Shown here in pieces: positions 28,115 through 37,761 of a stretch of 64,000 nt of DNA; position 1 is the stretch's first letter; every line of letters starts with the position of its first letter. The stretch comes from an uncultured Aquimarina sp. Lineage in GTDB: Bacteria > Bacteroidota > Bacteroidia > Flavobacteriales > Flavobacteriaceae. The position numbers were made by a program, and so were the translations under genes. The DNA lies in assembly GCA_947500845.1 (NCBI GenBank), contig CANMTP010000018.1:1-64000 (forward strand), read 5' to 3'. The notes below the pieces were generated by a model that was not told the DNA's origin, ran no database searches, and saw nothing but the letters and a program-made list of their open reading frames with translations.

Positions 28115-28149
28115 CGAAATCGTTTGAATTATTACGAAAACGATTTCGT
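28115..28149. promoter_or_regulatory. LacI-type operator region upstream of the amylase gene
   Basis: CGAAATCGTTT (28115-28125) and its exact reverse complement AAACGATTTCG (28138-28148) are 12 bp apart. Inside the right part, ACGAAAACGATTTCGT (28134-28149) has the form of a LacI-family operator. It lies 54-88 bp before the amylase ATG. Confidence 0.6.
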
Positions 28150-28259
28150 GTTAACAAAAGCATAAAAACAACTAATTATTACTAGTAGAAATAATTAAAA
28201 TAGAAAAGGAAGAAACAAAATGCTTCTTCCTTGACTTATCTTTCACTAAAAAATACAAT

Positions 28260-29426
28260 TTAAGTAGCCGGTTTGTATTCTTTCTTGTCAATAACCATTT
28301 TAGCGATGATTTCTCTTAAAATTTCTGAAGTACCTCCTCCAATAGGACCCAATCTACTATCTCTAAATAATCTAGCCAATGGATACTCTTCCATATAACC
28401 ATACCCTCCAAGAAGTTGTAAACATTTATATATAACCTCGTCTGCCATTTTTGTCGAAAGCAACTTCGACATGCTTGCCTCTTTAACTACATATAGACCA
28501 TCATTGAGTCTCTTTGTAATTGAGTAGTTAAATTCTTTGCACATTTCTACCTCGCTGGCCATGTCTGCCACAGTATGTCTAAGTGCCTGGAATTTATCAA
28601 TAGTTCTACCAAAAGCTTCTCTTTCAGACATATATTGTATTACGTAATCTAAAGCAAATTCTGCTCTGGCATGTGCATTTACTCCCATTATTAAACGTTC
28701 TAAAGCAAAATGCTGCATGATGTAAGAAAACCCTTTATTCTCTTCAGCCATAAGATTATGTAAAGGAACTTTTACATTATCGAAAGCTATTTCGCCAGTA
28801 TCTGAAGCCCTCCAACCTAATTTTTCAAGCTTTGTTGCATTTACTCCTGGGGTATCACGATCGATCACGAAGATACTAATACCTTTATTCCCAAGCTCTG
28901 GATTTGTTTTCGCAGCAACTACAAGATAATCGCTATAGACTCCGTTGGTAATAAATGTTTTAGATCCATTGATTACATAATGATCTTCTTTTTTAATGGC
29001 AGTTGTTCGCATTCCGGCAACATCAGACCCTCCAAATGGCTCTGTTATCGCAAGACATCCTATTTTTTGACCTGAAATACTGGGAGTTAAATATTCTTCT
29101 TTAATTCTATGATCTCCTTCTTTATTAATATGAGTCATAGCAAGGTAAGCATGAGCCCATATAGCGGCAGCGAAACCGCCCGAATTAATTTTCTGTAGTT
29201 CTTCCAACAGAATTACCGTATAAAATAGATCCAAATCTAAGCCACCATATTCTTCTGGATAAGCGATTCCAAAGTATCCCATCTCACCAAACTTCTCCCA
29301 GATAAATCGATCAATAGTTCCCGATTTTTCCCACTCTTCTATAAAAGGGGTAACTTCTTTTTTAAGAAAATCTTTAAGACTCTGTCTAAATAATTCGTGC
29401 TCTTCTGTAAAATACATGCTGTTCAT
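28260..29426 (-). CDS. Acyl-CoA dehydrogenase
   Basis: The FAD flavoenzyme introduces the alpha-beta double bond in acyl-CoA. From the chosen ATG it is 388 aa. The N-terminal helical domain, the middle beta domain (AITEPFGGSDVAGMRT; INGSKTFITNG) and the C-terminal FAD-binding part (LLGGYGYMEEYPLARLFRD) are present. At the position of the medium-chain catalytic Glu it has GGGTSEI. A Glu in HARAEFALDY on the preceding helix may be the base, as in long-chain and isovaleryl types. Fifteen extra N-terminal residues in the longest ORF are unlike the family, so I start at MNSMYFTEEHELF. Confidence 0.92.
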   Translation of the reverse strand: MNSMYFTEEHELFRQSLKDFLKKEVTPFIEEWEKSGTIDRFIWEKFGEMGYFGIAYPEEYGGLDLDLFYTVILLEELQKINSGGFAAAIWAHAYLAMTHINKEGDHRIKEEYLTPSISGQKIGCLAITEPFGGSDVAGMRTTAIKKEDHYVINGSKTFITNGVYSDYLVVAAKTNPELGNKGISIFVIDRDTPGVNATKLEKLGWRASDTGEIAFDNVKVPLHNLMAEENKGFSYIMQHFALERLIMGVNAHARAEFALDYVIQYMSEREAFGRTIDKFQALRHTVADMASEVEMCKEFNYSITKRLNDGLYVVKEASMSKLLSTKMADEVIYKCLQLLGGYGYMEEYPLARLFRDSRLGPIGGGTSEILREIIAKMVIDKKEYKPAT

Positions 29427-29562
29427 ATGGTAACTTCTACTATTTTTAGTTAGCATATTACTGCGTATCATAACAAATACTCACCAAAATGAATATAAGC
29501 CTTAATAATGTTACATCATTATTTAAGGATTTGTCAGAATTCACAGCAATTTTTTCCGATTT

Positions 29563-30435
29563 TTATTTTAATGTCAAATATAAAGCTATTCTATCTATTT
29601 TTTCTAAAGAAAAACCTTTGATTTTTCCTAATTCATCAAAATTAGAGATACCGCCGCTATTTTCTATTAAATCTTTAATTTCAAGTGCTATTTCGAAGTC
29701 AAAATAAGGAACCTCTAACAATTCTTTTACAGATGCTTTATTGATATTTACTTTCTTTACTTCTCTAGGAGTTTTAACAGTACATCGAGATAGTATTTTT
29801 TTTCTTTGATTTTCATACAGTACTGATATATCTTTAAGTTGAATATCACTTATGAAACCACCAATTTCATTTCTATATTTTATTATTCTTTTTGCAACAA
29901 AATCGGGTATATTTAGTTCTTTGCGAAGTAGTTCTAAAGTTATTTCATTAAGGTCTTCTTTTTGGCCGTATGATTTTACCGTATACTTTTTCTTTAAATC
30001 TTTCTTAATAACACTTTTATTTCTTACCCATTCGGGAAATTTAAAATGAGGTGAAATTACTTCTAAAAGCGAATCTGAAACTTTGGTAACATTTTTAAAA
30101 TCTGAAACAGAATTAATCCACTTCCCTTCATTTCTGAAAGCAATCAATCGATCTAATTCTTCTACAGAAAGCCCTAATTGATACCCTTTATGATTAGAGA
30201 TAAAATTAGGGTTAAAAAGTTTTAATTTGACCTCCTCTTTTTCAATGGATGCAATTCTTTTTAAAGAATCTATTTGATTTTGAAATTCTGTAAGCTCAAC
30301 TAGATTATGTTGAGTCTCCTTGGAATATGGATAAAAAACGAATACTAATATGCTTGATAATAACACTAATACTAAAAGAAAAATCCCATTCCTGAAACGT
30401 AAGTGCATTTCAAAATAGGATTTAATATTGTTCAT
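29563..30435 (-). CDS. ComEA-like membrane-anchored helix-hairpin-helix protein
   Basis: The 290-aa protein has one membrane span at about residues 15-35 and three helix-hairpin-helix regions outside, the last being NINKASVKELLEVPYFDFEIALEIKDLIENSG. ComEA proteins bind incoming DNA during natural transformation. Bacteroidota homologues with several HhH units are common and not all are competence factors. It starts 14 bp after the symporter stop (ATG at 30435; a GTG one codon upstream is also in frame), so the two are probably cotranscribed. Confidence 0.85.
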   Translation of the reverse strand: MNNIKSYFEMHLRFRNGIFLLVLVLLSSILVFVFYPYSKETQHNLVELTEFQNQIDSLKRIASIEKEEVKLKLFNPNFISNHKGYQLGLSVEELDRLIAFRNEGKWINSVSDFKNVTKVSDSLLEVISPHFKFPEWVRNKSVIKKDLKKKYTVKSYGQKEDLNEITLELLRKELNIPDFVAKRIIKYRNEIGGFISDIQLKDISVLYENQRKKILSRCTVKTPREVKKVNINKASVKELLEVPYFDFEIALEIKDLIENSGGISNFDELGKIKGFSLEKIDRIALYLTLK

Positions 30436-30448
30436 CACTCGAATAGTA

Positions 30449-32056
30449 TTATTTTCTTGACGCTTTAATAGCGGTAAAATAGCGTGATAGTTGTTTCTTA
30501 ACTACTGGGAATAAGAAAAACAGACCCACCATATTTGGGAAGACCATTGCAAAAATCATTGCATCAGAAAAAGCCCATATAGAATTCATACTTGCAGCCG
30601 CACCAATTATTACGAATGTTAGAAATAAAAACTTATATACCAAATCAGCTGTTTTTCCTCTACCGAATAAAAATTTCCAAGACTGTAATCCATAATATGA
30701 CCATGAGATCATTGTCGACACTGCAAAAAGAACAACGGCTATGGTAAGAAATATGTCAGAAAAAGGAATATACTCTGCAAAAGCCATTTGAGTAATACCT
30801 GCACCTTCATAAGGCATACCATCAATAAAAACAACTCCTGTTCCATCTCCACCGTATTCAAATGCACCTCCGGAATTGAAGATGATAATTACCAACGCAG
30901 TCATTGTACAAATCAATACTGTATCAATAAATGGCTCTAACAATGCTACTAATCCTTCGCTTGCAGAATATTTGGTTTTCACAGCAGAATGCGCAATAGA
31001 CGCAGAACCAGCACCGGCTTCATTAGAGAATGCTGCTCTCTTGAAACCAACTAGTAAAACACCAATCAATCCGCCTACTCCGATTGCTTTCGGATTAAAA
31101 GCTTCGCTCACAATCATGCCTATAGCATCGTCTACAAATGAAAAATTACTAAATATTATGTAAATACAGGCAAGCACATACATTACTGCCATAAATGGAA
31201 CTACCTTTTCGGTCACCGAAGCGATACGCTTTATCCCTCCTATAATTATTATCCCAACTAGAATTGCCAATATTATTCCGATCCAAAAACCTGCTCCGGT
31301 GCTTTGTAATCCAAACATTTCTTTTAAAACAATGGTAGCTTGATTGGACTGCGCTGCATTTCCTCCTCCAAATGATCCCCCGATACAAAAAACTGCAAAT
31401 AGAACAGCAGTAATTTTACCTACCCAAACAAAGCCTTTTTCTTTTAGTCCTTTACTAAGATAATACATTGGACCACCATATACCGTACCATCTTCACCAA
31501 CATCTCTATATTGTACACCAAGGGTACATTCTACAAATTTTGTAGACATTCCCAGTAAACCACAAACTATCATCCAAAATGTCGCTCCTGGTCCTCCAAG
31601 AGCAATAGCTAATGCAACACCGGCAATATTTCCATTACCCACTGTGCCAGAAACTGCCGTTGCCAATGCTTGAAAATGCGATACCTCTCCTTCTTTGGAT
31701 TCATCTCTAATCGTATCTCTTATATCTCCTTCTACGATACTAACTTCTGCTTTTCCTTCTATCCCATGTCCTTCTACATCATCATATTTTCCCCTTACAA
31801 CATTAATAGCCTTTCCGAAATATCTAATATTTGGAAAACCAAAATATAACGTAAAAAACAAAGCACTCATAACCAATAGTATAATTACAAAAGGTGCTCC
31901 ACTAAAAACTTCAAAAAAGATAACATTAGAGAAAAAGTCCGAAACTGGCTTGAAAGCTTCGTCTATTTTTTGGTCGAGACCTTTTTCTGTAGTCTCCTGT
32001 GCAAATGTGAATAAAGGAATTGTAAATACTAAAATCGAAAGAAGAATTCTCTTCAT
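30449..32056 (-). CDS. Alanine/glycine:cation symporter (AGCS) family
   Basis: The 535-aa transporter uses a sodium or proton gradient to import small amino acids. It has about 11 membrane helices and the family motifs GTVGNGNIAGVALAIALGGPGA, GGPMYYL and FSNEAGAGSASIAHSA. A cleavable-looking N-terminal segment (LFTFAQETTEKG) precedes the first core helix. A loop of about 40 charged residues near 90-130 (GHGIEGKAEVSIVEGD) is longer than in E. coli homologues, though such loops are seen in marine bacteria. Confidence 0.92.
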   Translation of the reverse strand: MKRILLSILVFTIPLFTFAQETTEKGLDQKIDEAFKPVSDFFSNVIFFEVFSGAPFVIILLVMSALFFTLYFGFPNIRYFGKAINVVRGKYDDVEGHGIEGKAEVSIVEGDIRDTIRDESKEGEVSHFQALATAVSGTVGNGNIAGVALAIALGGPGATFWMIVCGLLGMSTKFVECTLGVQYRDVGEDGTVYGGPMYYLSKGLKEKGFVWVGKITAVLFAVFCIGGSFGGGNAAQSNQATIVLKEMFGLQSTGAGFWIGIILAILVGIIIIGGIKRIASVTEKVVPFMAVMYVLACIYIIFSNFSFVDDAIGMIVSEAFNPKAIGVGGLIGVLLVGFKRAAFSNEAGAGSASIAHSAVKTKYSASEGLVALLEPFIDTVLICTMTALVIIIFNSGGAFEYGGDGTGVVFIDGMPYEGAGITQMAFAEYIPFSDIFLTIAVVLFAVSTMISWSYYGLQSWKFLFGRGKTADLVYKFLFLTFVIIGAAASMNSIWAFSDAMIFAMVFPNMVGLFFLFPVVKKQLSRYFTAIKASRK

Positions 32057-32156
32057 AATTGTGTGAGTTAATTTAAATTTTGTTTTTAAGAAGCAGGCAA
32101 GATGCTAAAAAAAACGGTGGTGTACAATTTTTAAAGAGTTAAATGTTCAGTAATTG

Positions 32157-33173
32157 TTAAATATTAAACTCTCGATTCAAGCGATTAACCTGCTCAGGTC
32201 GACCTAATACAACTATCTTTGATCCAGGACTTAATAGGGTATCCGCTTCAGGATTTACAATATATTCACCTTCAGGAGATTTGTATCCTATAATAGTACA
32301 ACCCGTTTTTGATCTCATATCAATGGTACGAATAGTTCGTTCTTTTGTATCATCAAACATATCTTCGAACGAAACTTCTTCTATGTTAATCGATCTTTTA
32401 CCAACAATAGAAAGGTTGTCTAAAAATTCTATCAAATCCGGGACTACTACTAGAGAAGCCATGTGATCCCCGCCAATTCTATCTGGCATAATCACGTTGT
32501 CTGCACCTGCCAATCGTATTTTCTTATAGGAAGCATCTTGAGAGGCCCGACTAATAATTTTGAGATCTTTATTGATTTGTCTTGCAGATAACACAATAAA
32601 CAAATTGTCTGCATCTTCGGGCAATGTGCAAATTAAACATGCAGCACTTTTTAACCCTGCTTCTATCAACACGGCGTCCTCTGTTGCATTTCCTTTCAAA
32701 AATAAGATGTTATCATTTTGGTATCTATCAATAACCTCGTTATCATTTTCGACAACAATAAATGGCTTATCGTAAGCCATAAGTTTTGCTGCAGCTTGTT
32801 TACCATTGCGACCGTAACCAACAATAATGATATGATTTTCAAGTTGATGTATCATTTTTTGCATTTTTCGATATTGAACTCTTTTTGGGTCATTTTTACT
32901 CACTATATACTCGGTAATCACAGATACCGAATAGGCAAAAATTGCCACACTCGTAGAAATTAAAAATACAGTAAATAATTTACCATTATCATCTAAGGGT
33001 TGAACCTCTTCAAAACCTACCGTGGTCATGGTAATTACCGTCATGTAAAGCGCATCAACCCATGAATAATCAGACAAAAAACGAAAGCCGAATACGCCAA
33101 TTGTAATTACAGTAACCAATAAAATTAAAGCAATATAAACTTTCGGTCTTCCCCAATTATACATCTTTATCAT
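32157..33173 (-). CDS. Two-helix potassium-channel-like protein with RCK (TrkA-N/TrkA-C) domains
   Basis: The 338-aa protein has two membrane helices (about 10-30 and 62-88) with a pore loop between them, then a TrkA-N Rossmann domain starting HIIIVGYGRNGKQAA (about 113) and a TrkA-C domain at the C-terminus. The family normally has the filter TVGYGD; here it reads TVGFEE (MTTVGFEEVQPL). Tyr to Phe is tolerated in some channels, but Gly-Asp to Glu-Glu is unusual. It overlaps the pspC-like gene by 4 bp (ATGA), so the two are translationally coupled. Confidence 0.9.
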   Translation of the reverse strand: MIKMYNWGRPKVYIALILLVTVITIGVFGFRFLSDYSWVDALYMTVITMTTVGFEEVQPLDDNGKLFTVFLISTSVAIFAYSVSVITEYIVSKNDPKRVQYRKMQKMIHQLENHIIIVGYGRNGKQAAAKLMAYDKPFIVVENDNEVIDRYQNDNILFLKGNATEDAVLIEAGLKSAACLICTLPEDADNLFIVLSARQINKDLKIISRASQDASYKKIRLAGADNVIMPDRIGGDHMASLVVVPDLIEFLDNLSIVGKRSINIEEVSFEDMFDDTKERTIRTIDMRSKTGCTIIGYKSPEGEYIVNPEADTLLSPGSKIVVLGRPEQVNRLNREFNI

Positions 33174-33391
33174 AAGTCAAATACAGAGGTTCGTTTTGTA
33201 TACACAAGATCCTTTATTTTTAGCCAAAATGCCATGTTCAAGTATATTACGAATCCCAAACCTGCTGTCGCAAAGGTTAAATAAATAAAGAAAAGCCGAA
33301 CATTTTTGGCTCTCATTCCCAATCTATCGGCTACCCTAGAGGATACATAAAACCCATTTCGCTCTAAAAAATGTCTTAAATTGTATAGCAT
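33170..33391 (-). CDS. PspC-domain membrane protein
   Basis: The 73-aa protein matches the short PspC domain: an N-terminal soluble part ending in RVADRLGMRAKNVRLFFIY and one hydrophobic segment at about 35-57. PspC proteins act in envelope stress responses in other bacteria. Here it is coupled to a potassium-channel-like protein and lacks pspA/pspB neighbours, so its role is unclear. Confidence 0.85.
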   Translation of the reverse strand: MLYNLRHFLERNGFYVSSRVADRLGMRAKNVRLFFIYLTFATAGLGFVIYLNMAFWLKIKDLVYTKRTSVFDL

Positions 33392-33408
33392 ACCGCAAAA
33401 TAATTATA

Positions 33409-34701
33409 TTATCCTAAATTTCGATCTCGATTCAATAAATAATTCCCAACAGCACATCGCAAACAAGCTCTTTGGTCACAATAATACTTCTTGAGCTGTA
33501 CCATTGCTTGTGAGCGCATTGCATTATCTATCTGAACATTTAAAGCAGCAAAACTATCAATAATACTATTCTTCTCATGAGGTAAATCACATATTAACTT
33601 AAAAACTTCTTCTTCAGGATTTTTACCGTGATCCCGAGCATATATAAATTTAAAGGGAATTATAGTATTTATCAAAATGAGATCAATAAATGGTTTGGTA
33701 AGAACTTTTTTTCTATGTTTGGATTGCTTATTAAAGGTGTAATGATTATTCCAAAAACTATTGATATCGATCTCAAAAAGCTCGTATATTTCTTCTACAG
33801 TATTAACACTTATGATATCTCTAAATAGTGTTTTATTTTTAAAATACAGTGCTGCAAGTTGCGCTAATCTTATGGTTGGAAAACTTGCAGGTCGTAATCT
33901 AAAAAACTGTACTGGTATAATTCCATTAGTACTTAAACGAAATTTATTCTTTAAAAAACTATATTCGTTTTTAAGTTTTTTAAAATATTCATCTTCTATA
34001 ACATCGTCTAGCAGTCCTGCTTGGCCGAAAAAAAGCGCTTCTAATTTACACAGTTCATTACTACATTTTCGAATAAGCGAAAAATCTAATGAATTCGCTA
34101 GACTCAAAAAAGCTTCTCCATTAACTTGAAGTCCGAAATTTTTAGCTAATAATTTAAAAAGCACAGCCTCCCAATCATTTGCAGAATCTCTTAAAAAAGA
34201 TAGAATCAACATTGTTTTTTGTTCTAATCTTTCTAAGAATAGTCGTTCTTGCCAATTATCAACTATAAAACGTGGTACTTGAGATAATTGTTTTTCACAT
34301 GGTATCCATTTTTTATTAGTTAATTTGAACAGCTTATGATATTCTACCAAAAGATCCTTACAAACATAATCTTTTAATTGTAAAGTCGGGATTGAAGTAT
34401 TGTCCTTCCTGTAAATTGACATATCATCCTCCCAAACTACATGTAGAATAACGTTATCATAAGTACAATCAATTTCATGATTATGTACAAACCAATCACT
34501 AGATCTATAATGCACCTCAACATTACCTGCCCATTTTTGATCATCAATAGTCATAAGCGCATTAAAAAAATCGGGGCCAGAATTTTTAGTATTATGAATT
34601 CCCACATTCTGAAGAATAATTTCTTGTTGTTGTGTGGTTTTTAGGTTGAATAATTTAAACTTTTTGTATTTCCAAAGGTATTGGAGAAAATCTTCATTCA
34701 T
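33409..34701 (-). CDS. DUF2851 family protein
   Basis: The 430-aa soluble protein has the DUF2851 hallmarks near the N-terminus (NSGPDFFNALMTIDDQKWAGNVEVHYRSSDWFVHNHE, in pieces) and a Cys pair near the C-terminus (CDQRACLRCAVGNYLL). It is widely conserved in Bacteroidota. I recall no characterised function; the GNVEVH segment has a PD-(D/E)xK-like look but this is inference. It lies 17 bp before the pspC-like gene and is probably the first gene of a three-gene operon. Confidence 0.88.
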   Translation of the reverse strand: MNEDFLQYLWKYKKFKLFNLKTTQQQEIILQNVGIHNTKNSGPDFFNALMTIDDQKWAGNVEVHYRSSDWFVHNHEIDCTYDNVILHVVWEDDMSIYRKDNTSIPTLQLKDYVCKDLLVEYHKLFKLTNKKWIPCEKQLSQVPRFIVDNWQERLFLERLEQKTMLILSFLRDSANDWEAVLFKLLAKNFGLQVNGEAFLSLANSLDFSLIRKCSNELCKLEALFFGQAGLLDDVIEDEYFKKLKNEYSFLKNKFRLSTNGIIPVQFFRLRPASFPTIRLAQLAALYFKNKTLFRDIISVNTVEEIYELFEIDINSFWNNHYTFNKQSKHRKKVLTKPFIDLILINTIIPFKFIYARDHGKNPEEEVFKLICDLPHEKNSIIDSFAALNVQIDNAMRSQAMVQLKKYYCDQRACLRCAVGNYLLNRDRNLG

Positions 34702-35225
34702 TTGTTTATGTATAGCTTACTATTCTCATTACTCACCAAAGAACTTGGTAAATCAATAGAATTTGCTATTCACATTTTGGGCAGGATCAAGACAAATGTA
34801 GTAGCGACTCTAAATTGCTGTGAAATTACTAAAATTATTCTAATTATAATATTGAATCCCATACTAATGAGAACTTGAATTAAAAGTCACTCTTAAACCT
34901 AATCTTGAACTCTATTTGATTATCTATAACTGGTCCGCATCTTTGAGAAAATGGTTAAGTTCAAAAATATTAGAAAACCTTTCTGAATACATTTCATTTT
35001 GGCTTCGGTTTTCTTAAAGTCAAGTTAATTATTACCAGAAATGTACTATTGGTAACATTTTATGTATTAATGGAAACCTTTACAATAATATCATTTCTTT
35101 ACTTTGCTATAGCATATAACGGGAAAATTATATTCAAAACGTCATAAAGATTACAAAACCCTAAACTAAGTTGAGTTTGTGTTAGGTTATAGATGGTTGT
35201 CATTTTTTGACAGCCATCTTTATTT
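34702..35225. other. 524-bp intergenic region
   Basis: This separates the DUF2851 gene start from the AraC-like gene end. Both flanking genes are on the minus strand. I see no convincing ORF. It ends in a strong hairpin at 35191-35219. A near-consensus TTACTTTG box occurs around 35100 on the plus strand. Confidence 0.5.
35191..35219. terminator. Strong hairpin after the AraC-family gene
   Basis: The arms AGATGGTTGTCA and TGACAGCCATCT (one T-G pair) enclose five T's. It lies 6 bp after the AraC-like stop and probably ends that gene. The T-rich tract (TTATTTTTAT) is on the plus-strand side, so it would work better for a plus-strand transcript. Confidence 0.6.
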
Positions 35226-36206
35226 TTATAGATTAATATCTGGATAAATATCGAACTTATTAAAAAACGCTTTTTTAAACTTTGAAGAATTAGAGTAATT
35301 AAGAATATCCATAACTTCTTTTATGGATAATCCATCACTAAATATCATGTTATAAGAACTTTCAAGCTTTTTATTATTAAAAAACTCTAACGGAGTTTGA
35401 TTATGAATTTCTTTAAACATACTAAAAAAATTTGTACGACTCATATGTGCCATGGTAGCCAACTGATCTACTCCTATAAAGGGTTCATGAAGATTTTCCT
35501 TAAGGTAATTACTTACCTTATATATATTGCCAACCTGGGCACTATTAACATTAAAAGGATTACTTTCTGTTTCCCATTTCAAAACATCTTTCCAGAAAGT
35601 TTCTAAAAGCCGTATACCTCTCGCTACATAGTACAAATAATTCTCTACGGTATCACCGTACGGCTCTACAATTTGATCAAAAAGATTGGATTGTTTGTAA
35701 GAGAGATAAAACTTATTAATATGCTGATGAGAATAACGAATATAACTGTCGATTTTTTCTGCCATATCACTACTCTTCATGAAATATGGTTCTGTATAAG
35801 TACTCTTTAGAACTATCATGGTAGATTTTACCTCGGCACCTTTGGTAATAAAAACCTGCTCTCCTTGCTGAGCATCCATACATCTCATATTGCCTGGAGT
35901 GTAACTATCTGAGTATTTGCTTATAATTTGATTTTTTTCAAACTGATGATCGAGTGCATATTTCCTAAAGTGAAGGATAATATCCTTTTCACTGATAGGT
36001 CTTCGAATATATTCTATATCTGCATTGGCTTTATAATTATTCACCAAAAGAAAAACTTCCGGAGATATTTTATAATATGACAAATACCCCTCTGCTATCT
36101 CTTTAGGAAAATAAATACGATCTGAAGAACTATTAGGATCCAATTGAGATCTATAATAATTTCTCAGGTCATCAATATCAGAAAAATCAAACGAATATTT
36201 GTACAT
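35226..36206 (-). CDS. AraC-family transcriptional regulator
   Basis: The 326-aa regulator has a C-terminal double helix-turn-helix domain at about residues 225-322 (VDQLATMAHMSRTNFFSMFKEIHNQTPLEFFNNKKLESS, in pieces; SIKEVMDILNYSNSSKFKKAFFNKF). The N-terminal 200 residues have no clear cupin motif I recognise and may bind a ligand. The family motif GFxSxSYFxxxFK appears in the variant NYSNSSKFKKAFF. Its target is unknown; no obvious metabolic operon is divergent. Confidence 0.88.
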   Translation of the reverse strand: MYKYSFDFSDIDDLRNYYRSQLDPNSSSDRIYFPKEIAEGYLSYYKISPEVFLLVNNYKANADIEYIRRPISEKDIILHFRKYALDHQFEKNQIISKYSDSYTPGNMRCMDAQQGEQVFITKGAEVKSTMIVLKSTYTEPYFMKSSDMAEKIDSYIRYSHQHINKFYLSYKQSNLFDQIVEPYGDTVENYLYYVARGIRLLETFWKDVLKWETESNPFNVNSAQVGNIYKVSNYLKENLHEPFIGVDQLATMAHMSRTNFFSMFKEIHNQTPLEFFNNKKLESSYNMIFSDGLSIKEVMDILNYSNSSKFKKAFFNKFDIYPDINL

Positions 36207-36292
36207 AGCCCCCTCATTTTACAAGTTTCTCTATTTTCTATAGATAAACACCACCCCATAAAGTTGCGTAAACCTGTACCTAATTATATAAA

Positions 36293-36331
36293 TATCCCCT
36301 TTATTAGTTCATAAAACTAATATAGGGGATA
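36293..36331 (-). terminator. Long inverted repeat after the PLP/CBS gene
   Basis: The 17-bp arms TATCCCCTTTATTAGTT and AACTAATATAGGGGATA differ at one pair and enclose CATAA. It lies 26 bp after the stop codon and is followed on the minus strand by TTTATATAATT. It probably terminates that gene, though a regulator site for the AraC-like gene upstream of which it lies is also possible. Confidence 0.6.
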
Positions 36332-36357
36332 GGCATTTATGATTTAAATATACTAAT

Positions 36358-37719
36358 TTATTTTATATGACTAATCACATCATATTTTGTAATAATATGA
36401 TGCTTGTCGTTTCCAAGGTCCACCAAAACAGCTGGGTTGCCATTTTTTATAAGTTGAGAAATGTCGTCTAATGAGGTTTTAGCATCTACTATTGGAAAAG
36501 GATCTTTCATCACCTCTTTAATGGGCGTACTATCCATATCCTTATCTTCCATAAAAGCTTTAAACAAAGCACTTTCATCTACAGAACCTACAAATCCATC
36601 ACTATCTCTAACAGGAATTTGAGATATCTGAAATTTGCGCATGCGCTCTATAGCATGAGAAACTAATTCTTCAGTTTTTACCGTAACCAGTGGTTTATCT
36701 GCGTGATCTTTAACTAAATCTACGGCTGTAAATACTTCTTCCTCAAGAAAACCTCGTTCACGCATCCAATCGTCATTAAACATTTTACCTACATAGCGAC
36801 TACCATGATCATGATACAAAACCACCACCACATCATCTTTGGTGAAATGCTCTTTTAACTGTAAGAGCCCTTTTATCGCCGCTCCAGCGCTATTTCCCAA
36901 AAACATTCCTTCTTCTTTAGCTAATTTCTGGGTATATATAGCAGCGTCTTTATCGGTTACTTTGGTAAAACCATCTATAACCGAAAAATCTACATTCTTG
37001 GGAAGAATATCTTCTCCTATGCCTTCGGTTATGTATGAGTAAATCTCGTTTTCGTCAAAAATCCCTGTTTCATGATACTTTTTAAATACTGAACCATAAG
37101 TATCTATACCCCAGACTTTAATATTTGGATTTTTTTCTTTTAGGTATTTGCCGACTCCGGATATCGTCCCACCAGTACCTACGCCAACAATAAAATGAGT
37201 AACCTTACCATTGGTTTGTTCCCATATTTCTGGTCCAGTACTTTGATAATGTGCTATAGCATTTGATGGATTATCATATTGATTTACATACCAAGAGTTT
37301 GGTGTTTCTTCTGCTAATCTTTTAGAAACTGAATAATAAGACCTAGGATCATCAGGTTCTACATTGGTCGGACATACCATTACTTTGGCTCCTACTGCAC
37401 GAAGAATATCCATCTTCTCTTTGGATTGCTTATCGGCCATTACACAAATAAGCTTATATCCTTTCACGATTGCTACTAAAGCTAACCCCATACCGGTATT
37501 TCCTGAAGTTCCTTCAATAATTGTTCCTCCAGGTTTTAATCGACCATCGGCTTCAGCATCTTCAATCATTTTTAAAGCCATACGATCCTTTACAGAATTA
37601 CCAGGGTTAAAAGTTTCGTATTTAGCCAATACCAAAGCATCCACATCTTTGACCAAAGCATTCATTTTCACCAAAGGTGTATTACCAATGGTTTCTAGTA
37701 TATTTTCAGCGTATTCCAC
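36358..37719 (-). CDS. PLP-dependent cystathionine beta-synthase/cysteine synthase family enzyme with two CBS domains
   Basis: The 453-aa enzyme probably forms cystathionine or cysteine. The N-terminal PLP fold has GNTPLVKMN, the Schiff-base Lys in NPGNSVKDRMA, the phosphate loop GTSGNTGMG and VGTGGTISGVG. Two C-terminal CBS domains cover about residues 325-453 (VTVKTEELVSHAIERM; SLDDISQLIKNGNPAVLV). I start at GTG 37719, because the longer ORF begins with a TTG that lies inside the -7 box TATCTTTG (37769-37762) and so cannot be translated from this promoter. Confidence 0.92.
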   Translation of the reverse strand: MEYAENILETIGNTPLVKMNALVKDVDALVLAKYETFNPGNSVKDRMALKMIEDAEADGRLKPGGTIIEGTSGNTGMGLALVAIVKGYKLICVMADKQSKEKMDILRAVGAKVMVCPTNVEPDDPRSYYSVSKRLAEETPNSWYVNQYDNPSNAIAHYQSTGPEIWEQTNGKVTHFIVGVGTGGTISGVGKYLKEKNPNIKVWGIDTYGSVFKKYHETGIFDENEIYSYITEGIGEDILPKNVDFSVIDGFTKVTDKDAAIYTQKLAKEEGMFLGNSAGAAIKGLLQLKEHFTKDDVVVVLYHDHGSRYVGKMFNDDWMRERGFLEEEVFTAVDLVKDHADKPLVTVKTEELVSHAIERMRKFQISQIPVRDSDGFVGSVDESALFKAFMEDKDMDSTPIKEVMKDPFPIVDAKTSLDDISQLIKNGNPAVLVDLGNDKHHIITKYDVISHIK

Positions 37720-37761
37720 TCTTGTAATTTTAAGAATCCTATTAAGGATATTTTTTCGCTG

